Positions 1 to 5,036 of a DNA stretch of 5,036 nt are shown here, in pieces; positions within the stretch are counted from its first letter, which is position 1; every line of letters begins with the position of its first letter. Source of the stretch: an uncultured Collinsella sp. (GTDB taxonomy: Bacteria > Actinomycetota > Coriobacteriia > Coriobacteriales > Coriobacteriaceae). A program made the position numbers and the translations under genes. Under the pieces are notes generated by a model that had not been told where the DNA came from, did no database searches, and was given only the letters and a program-made list of their open reading frames with translations. The DNA lies in contig CAAFMM010000079.1 of the NCBI GenBank assembly GCA_900764025.1, forward strand, positions 1 to 5,036, read 5' to 3'.

Positions 1-28
1 CAGGCGCATCGTCGGTCTATGCAGGCAA

Positions 29-1273
29 TTACTCGTGATCTTGGTAAATCTCACGCGGAGCAAGCTCCGAATGTTTGCGTTTTAAGGTCTTAGGGGCCTT
101 ATACGTGTTGCTGGAGAAGTCGATGTACTCGGTCTGCTTAAGCAGGCGCTCGATCATCTCCTCGTGGTCGAACAGCTCCCAGGCCTCATGCACGGCATCG
201 AGTTTGGCGTGCGTCTCGGGACGACGCGGCATAAACAGCGTGCAGCAGTCAGGCGCTGCCTCAGTAGATATATCGAACGTACCGATCTCCTGAGCGCGCG
301 CAATGATCTCCTGCTTGTCGGACCCGATGAGCGGACGGAACACGGGAATCTTCACGGCCTCGTTGACGGCCATGATGTTCTCGAGCGTCTGGGAGGCAAC
401 CTGACCGAGCGACTCGCCGGTCACGATGGCCTTGGCGCCCTCGATATGCGCGATGCGCTCGGCAACCGAATACATGATGCGGCGATACATGATCACGCGC
501 AGGTTGCTGGGGCAGGTGACGGAAATCTCACGCTGGCAATCGCCAAACGGCACCACGTACAGACGGCCGATCTGGACACCCGGCTCAAGCGCGCGGATGA
601 TGTCCTGCACCAAATACTCGCTCGTATCGGGCGTCTGAGGACGACCGGAGAAATGTACCGGCACGCACACCGCACCGCGACGCGCGAGCATCCAGGTCGC
701 CACCGGAGAATCGATGCCCGACGACAGAAGCGTCACGACCTTGCCGGCAGAACCCACCGGCAGACCGCCCACGCCGCGCTCGGAGCGCGCGTACACGTAA
801 ACGCTACCCTGGACCACCAGTACGTGCACCATCGCATCGGGGTCGTGCATTTGAACCTTTTTATCGGGGAAGGCCTCACACAGTACCTCGCCCACCGGAC
901 GATTGATGTCAATCGAAGTGAGCTCATAGTCGGTATTGGAGCGCTTGGCGTGCACCTTAAACGAAGCGAAGGGGCCAAACTCGCGCAGCGCCTTGACGGC
1001 GGCGGCACAGTACTCCTGCGGGTCGCGGTTAGTGTGATACGCCAAAGACACGCGAGCAACGCCGGGAACGGTGCGAATGACACGCGCCGCCTCATCGGCC
1101 TGATGCTCGTTAAAGGTCACGAGGATATAACCGGAAATTCGAGACACGGCATTCACGGAAAAGGCGGCCAAGGCCGCCTTGATGTTATCCATGAGGATAT
1201 GCTCAAAATGTGCGCGGTTCTTGCCCTTCAGTCCAACCTCGTGATAGTGGACCAGGCAGACGCGGGCTGCCAT
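29..1273 (-). CDS. thiI: ThiI, tRNA 4-thiouridine synthase (short form without rhodanese domain)
   Basis: This 414-residue protein is a ThiI-family enzyme, which adenylates uridine 8 of tRNA and thiolates it to 4-thiouridine; some members also feed sulfur to thiazole synthesis. The N-terminal part (about 1-165, with HEVGLKGKNR at 11-20) matches the NFLD/THUMP tRNA-binding region. A PP-loop ATP pyrophosphatase domain follows, with SSGIDSP at 184-190 (the family usually has SGGIDSP) and TGESLGQVASQT at 285-296. A CC pair at 343-344 sits where the E. coli enzyme has its conserved catalytic-domain cysteine. The protein ends about 70 residues after this pair, so the rhodanese domain of the roughly 480-residue enterobacterial form is absent, as in Bacillus. 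The ATG at 1273 directly abuts the rpoZ stop (TAAATG) with no strong Shine-Dalgarno, suggesting translational coupling. No cysteine desulfurase gene, the expected sulfur source, lies in the window. The family call is secure; the tRNA-modifying role is inferred from family. Confidence 0.95.
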   Translation of the reverse strand: MAARVCLVHYHEVGLKGKNRAHFEHILMDNIKAALAAFSVNAVSRISGYILVTFNEHQADEAARVIRTVPGVARVSLAYHTNRDPQEYCAAAVKALREFGPFASFKVHAKRSNTDYELTSIDINRPVGEVLCEAFPDKKVQMHDPDAMVHVLVVQGSVYVYARSERGVGGLPVGSAGKVVTLLSSGIDSPVATWMLARRGAVCVPVHFSGRPQTPDTSEYLVQDIIRALEPGVQIGRLYVVPFGDCQREISVTCPSNLRVIMYRRIMYSVAERIAHIEGAKAIVTGESLGQVASQTLENIMAVNEAVKIPVFRPLIGSDKQEIIARAQEIGTFDISTEAAPDCCTLFMPRRPETHAKLDAVHEAWELFDHEEMIERLLKQTEYIDFSSNTYKAPKTLKRKHSELAPREIYQDHE

Positions 1274-1555
1274 TTAGGCTTCAGCAACCTTGTGGCCGAG
1301 CGCCTTCTCGTAACGGGCCTCGTCGTAGGAGATGTCGCCGTCGACGATCTCGTCCATAGCCATCGAGATGGTATCGGCGCCGGAGAGCGCAATGGTGATG
1401 TCGTCGACATCTTGGACGGCGAGCACGCGGTTGTGCTGGCCACGCAGCATGCTGTTAATGTCGCAGGCGCGCTTGGAGGCAAGCGAGGCGAGCAGGAAGC
1501 GGTTGTGATCGGTCTTCTCCAGAAGATCGTCAATGCAAGGCTTTACAACGGACAC
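1274..1555 (-). CDS. rpoZ: DNA-directed RNA polymerase omega subunit
   Basis: The 93-residue product has the size and pattern of bacterial omega (about 90 residues in E. coli), the small subunit that binds the beta' C-terminal region and helps RNA polymerase assembly. Family features are the N-terminal IDDLLEKTDHNRF (8-20), the segment LASKRACDIN (25-34) corresponding to the conserved ASKRA.Q.N stretch, and a helical acidic tail typical of the Gram-positive and actinobacterial forms. The only plausible start is the GTG at 1555. The sequence GAAAGGA at 1566-1572, inside the last codons of gmk, lies 10 nt upstream as its Shine-Dalgarno, and the gmk stop is 5 nt upstream. Position directly after gmk is a widely conserved bacterial arrangement and supports the call. 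It shares a transcript with mihF, gmk and thiI. In some bacteria omega takes part in the (p)ppGpp response, but nothing in this sequence addresses that. Confidence 0.95.
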   Translation of the reverse strand: MSVVKPCIDDLLEKTDHNRFLLASLASKRACDINSMLRGQHNRVLAVQDVDDITIALSGADTISMAMDEIVDGDISYDEARYEKALGHKVAEA

Positions 1556-1560
1556 GGACC

Positions 1561-2130
<570 letters not shown>

Positions 2131-2439
2131 TTATTTGGTCAGCTGCTCGAGGAGCTGCTCGCGCTGACGGACGCCGAGGCCCTGGACGCGACGGGTAGCG
2201 GAGATGCCGAGCTCCTCCATGATCTTGGCGGCCTTGGCCTTGCCATAACCGGGGAGAGACTCGATGAGGGTGGAAACCTTCATGCGGGAAGCGATGGGGT
2301 CATCGGAGTTAAGCACGGACTCGAGGGACTTCTCGCCCTTCTTGATCTGCTCGCGAAGCTCAGCGCGGGCGTGACGTGCGGCGGCAGCCTTCTCAAGAGC
2401 CTGCTTGCGCTGCTCGTCGGTAAGCTGAGGGAGTGCCAT
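2131..2439 (-). CDS. mihF: Actinobacterial integration host factor (mIHF/sIHF family)
   Basis: This 102-residue basic, alanine-rich helical protein matches the actinobacterial integration host factor family (mIHF of Mycobacterium, sIHF of Streptomyces). The family is unrelated to the IHF/HU fold of Proteobacteria. It binds DNA with little sequence specificity, compacts the nucleoid and assists phage integration. The N-terminal half is a long charged helix (about 8-45, TDEQRKQALEKAAAARHARA at 7-26). The C-terminal half carries a helix-two-turns-helix-like DNA-binding region with LIESLPGYGKAKAAKIMEEL at 62-81 and ISATRRVQGLG at 83-93, the expected place for GKAKA-type backbone contacts. I chose the ATG at 2439 because GGAGG at 2445-2449 sits 5 nt upstream. 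A TTG at 2451 would add four residues but places the Shine-Dalgarno inside the reading frame. Location directly upstream of gmk-rpoZ is the classic context. It is the first gene of the downstream operon. Family confident; symbol by analogy. Confidence 0.92.
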   Translation of the reverse strand: MALPQLTDEQRKQALEKAAAARHARAELREQIKKGEKSLESVLNSDDPIASRMKVSTLIESLPGYGKAKAAKIMEELGISATRRVQGLGVRQREQLLEQLTK

Positions 2440-2444
2440 TCGAA

Positions 2445-2449
2445 CCTCC
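2445..2449 (-). promoter_or_regulatory. Shine-Dalgarno for mihF
   Basis: GGAGG lies 5 nt before the ATG at 2439 and is the strongest ribosome binding site seen in the window. It decides the start of mihF in favour of the ATG over the upstream in-frame TTG at 2451. A strong site fits an abundant nucleoid protein leading an operon whose later gmk and thiI genes have poor sites. Confidence 0.85.
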
Positions 2450-2481
2450 AAATAGTTGGGTTATATCTGATGCAATAATTA

Positions 2482-2511
2482 GCATTTTAGCACGTCAAAC
2501 GCACTAAATGC
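2482..2511. repeat. Imperfect inverted repeat overlapping the candidate mihF promoter
   Basis: GCATTT at 2482-2487 is the complement of AAATGC at 2506-2511. After a bulged T at 2488, AG 2489-2490 also pairs with CT 2504-2505, giving 8 paired positions around a 13-nt centre. The right-hand arm, as read on the minus strand, contains the TAAAAT -10 candidate and the centre contains TTGACG. The geometry fits an operator for a dimeric regulator, but the repeat is short and may be chance in AT-rich DNA. Confidence 0.35.
2484..2492 (-). promoter_or_regulatory. Candidate extended -10 promoter for the mihF-gmk-rpoZ-thiI operon
   Basis: Reading the minus strand, TGCTAAAAT is a TGn-type extended -10 (hexamer TAAAAT at 2484-2489), which can act without a good -35. 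It would start transcription near 2477 and give a leader of roughly 37 nt before the mihF ATG. A TTGACG at 2493-2498 resembles a -35, but no convincing -10 lies 16-18 nt downstream of it. TATAAC at 2460-2465 is an alternative -10, though its leader would be only about a dozen nucleotides. The AT-rich character of this stretch in an otherwise GC-rich window supports a promoter. The exact choice is inference. Confidence 0.42.
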
Positions 2512-2540
2512 CCAATCGACGGCTCCATAGGTTAGACGAT

Positions 2541-2624
2541 ACCTGCGAAAAGTGCAATATACGAAGGTCAAAGTTAAGCCCCTGACCTGCGATTCCACAC
2601 AAAGGATGGGAAAGTTTTCGCAGG
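2541..2624. repeat. Three related copies of a CCTGCGA unit in the pyrF-mihF gap
   Basis: ACCTGCGA occurs as a direct repeat at 2541-2548 and 2585-2592, and its reverse complement TCGCAGG lies at 2618-2624. The first copy extends: CCTGCGAAAA at 2542-2551 is a perfect 10-base complement of TTTTCGCAGG at 2615-2624. The segment at 2618-2624 can therefore pair with either of two partners, but not with both. The repeats are seen directly; any switching role is inference. Confidence 0.6.
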
Positions 2625-2634
2625 CACAGGGGCT
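2577..2634 (-). terminator. Long imperfect hairpin between pyrF and mihF, possible terminator
   Basis: The arms are 2577-2592 and 2618-2634. AGCCCCTG (2577-2584) pairs with CAGGGGCT (2627-2634), there is a 1x2 internal mismatch, then CCTGCGA (2586-2592) pairs with TCGCAGG (2618-2624). The 25-nt apex can form four more pairs (TTCC 2593-2596 with GGAA 2609-2612). Outside the base, 2571-2575 can pair with 2635-2639 after one bulged A, so the whole structure may span 2571-2639. It begins about 45 nt after the pyrF stop, a natural place to end the pyr transcript. However, the minus-strand sequence after the stem is TAACTTTGACC, with only a weak T run, and the plus-strand side is no better. A bidirectional terminator, a dispersed palindromic repeat, or a structured RNA are alternatives. 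Confidence 0.45.
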
Positions 2635-2679
2635 AATTTGTGCTAATGAGACCCAAAAGTGGTGACTTGAGGGAATCTT

Positions 2680-3396
2680 TTAGGCGACGTTTTCGACCAA
2701 CTCGGCAACGATGGCGTCAAAGGCGGCAACCGGGTCGTCGGCACCGGTGATGGGTCGGCCCACCACGATGTGGCTCGCGCCGCGCTCGATAGCCTGGGAG
2801 GGCGTCGCCACACGGGACTGGTCACCAAGGGCGGCACCCACCGGACGCACGCCCGGAGTCACGATCAGCGCGTCGGGGCCGAGCAGTTCGCGCATGTCAT
2901 GGGCCTCCATCGGCGAGCACACGATGCCGTCGATGCCGTTGGCCTGGGCAAGCTTTGCCAGGCGGGCGGCCTCCTCGGCCACGGGCGAATCGACGCCGAT
3001 CTCGCTCAAGGCATCCTGATTCATGCTCGTGAGCACGGTGATGGCGACGAGCTTGGCGCGGTCCTCGCGCGCCTCCTCGGCACCCTCGCGGCAGGCAGCG
3101 AGCATGGCGCCCGAACCCAAGCCGTGAACCGAGAGCAGGTCGGCACCGGCAAGCGAGGCCGAACGGGCGGCACCGCGAACCTGATGCGGAATATCATGGA
3201 ACTTAAGGTCAAGGAAGACCTTAAAGCCCAGGTCCTTGAACGTCTTGACGATCTCGGGGCCCTCAGCGTAATAGAGCGTCATACCAACCTTGAGCCAAGC
3301 GGCATGACCCGAAAGCTCGTGGGCGAGCTCGAGCGCACGCTCACGGTCGCAGTCGAGGGCGACGATAACGCGGTCGCGGGCATCGGTCTCTAGCAT
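2680..3396 (-). CDS. pyrF: Orotidine 5'-phosphate decarboxylase
   Basis: The 238-residue product decarboxylates OMP to UMP, the last step of de novo pyrimidine synthesis, in the cytosol. It is a TIM-barrel protein of normal bacterial length. Visible motifs are the first-strand VIVALD at 10-15, WLKVG at 34-38 with a conserved Lys 36, and the signature DLKFHDIP at 63-70 carrying the Asp-Lys-Asp catalytic residues (63, 65, 68). VTPGVRP is at 179-185, and GRPIT at 213-217 holds the phosphate-binding Arg 214. I place the start at the ATG at 3396, which overlaps the pyrD stop in ATGCTAG. TAGGTG at 3404-3409, about 8 nt upstream, serves as ribosome binding site. A longer frame reading upstream would add 18 residues unlike the family. 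The gene is the last of the pyrKDF group, and a hairpin follows the stop. Confidence 0.97.
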   Translation of the reverse strand: MLETDARDRVIVALDCDRERALELAHELSGHAAWLKVGMTLYYAEGPEIVKTFKDLGFKVFLDLKFHDIPHQVRGAARSASLAGADLLSVHGLGSGAMLAACREGAEEAREDRAKLVAITVLTSMNQDALSEIGVDSPVAEEAARLAKLAQANGIDGIVCSPMEAHDMRELLGPDALIVTPGVRPVGAALGDQSRVATPSQAIERGASHIVVGRPITGADDPVAAFDAIVAELVENVA

Positions 3397-4298
3397 TCGA
3401 AAGCACCTACCAGCTCGTTGATGTCCTTCACGCCCTGGGACTCCGCCCAAGCCTCGAGCTCGTGCGCGATCTTAATCGAGGCGCACGGATCGACAAAGTT
3501 GGCCATACCGACCGATACGCAGGTGGCGCCAGCCAGGATAAACTCGGCCGCATCTTCGCCCGTCATGACGCCGCCGACACCGTTGATGGGGATATCGACG
3601 GCCTGGGCGACCTCCCAGACCATGCGCACGGCGATGTGGTGGCACAGCGGGCCCGAAAGACCGCCCTTGGGCTTGGCCACGCGAGACTTGCGAGTGTGCA
3701 CGTCAATAGCCATGCCCTGGATGGAGTTGATGACCGAAAGGCCGTCGGCGCCGGCGGCCTCGAGAGCCTTGCCAATCTCGGCGACGTTGACCGGAGCCAT
3801 TTTTACGAACAGCGGCTTATCAGTCACCTTGCGGCAAGCAGCCATAACGGCAGAGGCGCCCTCGGGCGTGGAGCCCATGGCGGCACCGCCGGCGGCGATA
3901 TTGGGGCAGCTCACGTTGATTTCGTAACCGGCAGCCCAGGGGCATAGCTCGACATACATCTCGAGCGCGCGCACAAACTCATCAACGGAGTGGCCGGCGA
4001 CCTGACAAATGACCTGGCAGCCGTCCTTGGAAAGCTGTTCGAGCCACGGGCCGGACTCACGAGCAAAGGCGGCCACACCGGGGTTCTGAAGGCCCACGGA
4101 GTTGATCATGCCGCCCGGGATCTCGGCCATGCGGGGCGCAGGGTTGCCGGGCCAGGGCTCGGCAGCGCAGCCTTTGGTAGTGATGGCGCCCAGCTGGGAG
4201 ACATCAAAGAAGTTCTGGAACTGCCATCCGTAGCCAAAGGTACCGGCTGCGGTGTTGATGGGGTTCTGCATCTTGACGCCGCCGAAATCGACGGCCAT
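3390..4298 (-). CDS. pyrD: Dihydroorotate dehydrogenase, class 1B catalytic subunit
   Basis: The FMN-binding catalytic subunit (302 residues) oxidises dihydroorotate to orotate and passes electrons to the neighbouring PyrK subunit. Motifs in order: NPINTAAGTFGYG at 12-24, TKG at 41-43, PRMAEIPGGMINSVGLQNPG at 55-74, and EINVSCPN at 126-133 with Cys 131 as the catalytic base (class 1 enzymes use Cys, class 2 Ser). Then KMAPVNV (166-172), GADGLSVINSIQGMAID (183-199), GGLSGP (212-217) and the FMN phosphate region NGVGGV (239-244) to AEFILAGA (251-258). The lack of an N-terminal membrane helix and the adjacent pyrK fix class 1B rather than the quinone-linked class 2. The ATG at 4298 gives the usual family N-terminus, 14 nt after the pyrK stop. 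No clear Shine-Dalgarno precedes it; GTG codons at 4304 and 4313 are in-frame alternatives adding two or five residues. The stop overlaps the pyrF start. Confidence 0.96.
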   Translation of the reverse strand: MAVDFGGVKMQNPINTAAGTFGYGWQFQNFFDVSQLGAITTKGCAAEPWPGNPAPRMAEIPGGMINSVGLQNPGVAAFARESGPWLEQLSKDGCQVICQVAGHSVDEFVRALEMYVELCPWAAGYEINVSCPNIAAGGAAMGSTPEGASAVMAACRKVTDKPLFVKMAPVNVAEIGKALEAAGADGLSVINSIQGMAIDVHTRKSRVAKPKGGLSGPLCHHIAVRMVWEVAQAVDIPINGVGGVMTGEDAAEFILAGATCVSVGMANFVDPCASIKIAHELEAWAESQGVKDINELVGAFEC

Positions 4299-4312
4299 GT
4301 TCACGTTACCCA

Positions 4313-5036
4313 CTAGAAGACCACCACCTTGGAAGCATCGAACACGGGGCCGCACATGCAGGCACCCTTCATACCGTCGACCGTCTCGACATTGCAGGTG
4401 TTGCAGGCACCAAAGCCGCAGCTCATCATGCGCTCGAGCGACACCTCGCAGTACGCACCAGCCTCGGCGGCAGCGGCGGCGACCTTCTTCATCATGACGG
4501 CGGGACCGCAGCTGGCGACGTAGTCGTAGCCGCCCTCGCCGAGCAGCTCGGCGGCAGGATCGGTGCAGAAGCCATGCGTGCCCAACGAGCCGTCGTCGGT
4601 GCACACGTTGACCGTAGCTCCCAGCGCACGGAACTCATCGACACCCACAGCCTTGGCAGCAGTACCAAAACCCAGGCACACGTCCACATCAACACCCTGC
4701 TCGGCAAGCTTACCGGCAAGGCACAGCACGGGCGGAACGCCGATGCCGCCCGCCACGAGCAGCGCCTTCCTGGTGCCCTCGGGCACAAGCCAGCCGCGGC
4801 CGCCAGGGCCCAGCAGATTAGAGGTGGAACCGGGGGCCATCTGCGACAGACGACGGGTGTCGTCGCCCACGACGGCGTACCACAGCTCGACGGTGCCGGC
4901 CTGGGCGTCGGCGCGATAGAAGCTCAGGGGCACGCGAAGCAGCGAGGACGCATCGCCGGGCACGGCAATGTTCACAAACTGACCGGGCTTGAGCGCACTT
5001 GCAAGCTTGGGGGCCGAGATGACGAGCGAGAAGATG
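4313..5036 (-). CDS. pyrK: Dihydroorotate dehydrogenase electron transfer subunit PyrK (5' end outside window)
   Basis: The frame is open to the window edge, so the N-terminus is missing; 240 residues are visible (numbered here from the first complete codon). PyrK carries FAD and a [2Fe-2S] cluster and moves electrons from the PyrD FMN to NAD+. The flavin domain begins at the left with FSLVI and LKPGQFVNIAVPG (15-27), then LLRVPLSF (32-39) at the place of the FAD-binding RPxS motif. AGGIGVPP (95-102) is the nucleotide-binding glycine motif of the ferredoxin-reductase-like domain, and SCGPAVM (175-181) its later conserved turn. The C-terminal cluster motif has Cys 206, 211, 214 and 226 in CGFGACNTC...C, followed by GPVFD. 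An extra Cys 228 sits next to the fourth ligand. Tight spacing to pyrD confirms the pairing. About 15-30 N-terminal residues are probably lost, an estimate from usual family length. Confidence 0.95.
   Translation of the reverse strand, partial: IFSLVISAPKLASALKPGQFVNIAVPGDASSLLRVPLSFYRADAQAGTVELWYAVVGDDTRRLSQMAPGSTSNLLGPGGRGWLVPEGTRKALLVAGGIGVPPVLCLAGKLAEQGVDVDVCLGFGTAAKAVGVDEFRALGATVNVCTDDGSLGTHGFCTDPAAELLGEGGYDYVASCGPAVMMKKVAAAAAEAGAYCEVSLERMMSCGFGACNTCNVETVDGMKGACMCGPVFDASKVVVF

Noticed and set aside
1..28. A possible start of a following minus-strand gene (ATG at 7-9, reading Met-Arg-Leu).
   Set aside because: Only three codons are visible and no Shine-Dalgarno precedes the ATG, so no gene can be supported from this window.
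2541..2634. The repeated CCTGCGA units as a CRISPR array or mobile-element ends.
   Set aside because: There are only three short units with irregular spacing and mixed orientation, no cas or transposase gene, and no target-site duplication that I can see.
2770..3393. A 207-codon plus-strand open frame opposite pyrF.
   Set aside because: The opposite strand encodes a complete OMP decarboxylase with all catalytic residues; the antisense frame has low-complexity, shadow-like composition.
3397..3450. An 18-residue N-terminal extension of pyrF.
   Set aside because: It lies inside the pyrD coding region, does not resemble OMP decarboxylases, and the ATG at 3396 has a good ribosome binding site.
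4316..4604. A long N-terminal extension of the pyrD frame overlapping pyrK.
   Set aside because: The added segment is arginine-rich and lies within the conserved PyrK cluster domain in another frame; the PyrD family starts close to the ATG at 4298.

Overview
The window looks like a compact core-genome segment from a high-GC Actinomycetota, most likely of the class Coriobacteriia (Collinsella or a close relative). The main argument is an actinobacterial-type integration host factor (mIHF/sIHF family) directly upstream of gmk and rpoZ, a gene order also known from Mycobacterium and Streptomyces. The genus is inferred from overall protein character and was not tested by a search. All recognised genes lie on the minus strand, so transcription runs from high to low coordinates.

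Two blocks are present. The first (5036 to 2680) is the distal part of a de novo pyrimidine cluster: pyrK (5' end cut by the window edge), pyrD and pyrF. Together they encode the two subunits of an NAD-dependent, class 1B dihydroorotate dehydrogenase (dihydroorotate to orotate) and OMP decarboxylase (OMP to UMP). Spacing is tight (14 nt between pyrK and pyrD, a 7-nt overlap between pyrD and pyrF), so the block is almost certainly one transcript that enters from outside the window.

The second block (2439 to 29) is mihF-gmk-rpoZ-thiI: a nucleoid-associated protein, guanylate kinase, the RNA polymerase omega subunit, and a rhodanese-less tRNA 4-thiouridine synthase. The junctions are extremely tight: the mihF stop abuts the gmk start, 5 nt separate gmk and rpoZ, and the rpoZ stop abuts the thiI start. 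This implies a single operon with translational coupling.

The only sizeable non-coding stretch is the 240-nt gap 2440-2679 between the blocks. It holds a long imperfect hairpin (2577-2634, extendable to 2571-2639), a further copy of one arm segment that could form a competing pairing (2542-2551 with 2615-2624), a candidate extended -10 promoter inside an imperfect inverted repeat (2482-2511), and a clear Shine-Dalgarno for mihF. This gap is the part of the window I cannot fully explain and is where any new element would be. I found no mobile element, CRISPR array, tRNA or rRNA. The genes themselves are ordinary housekeeping genes.
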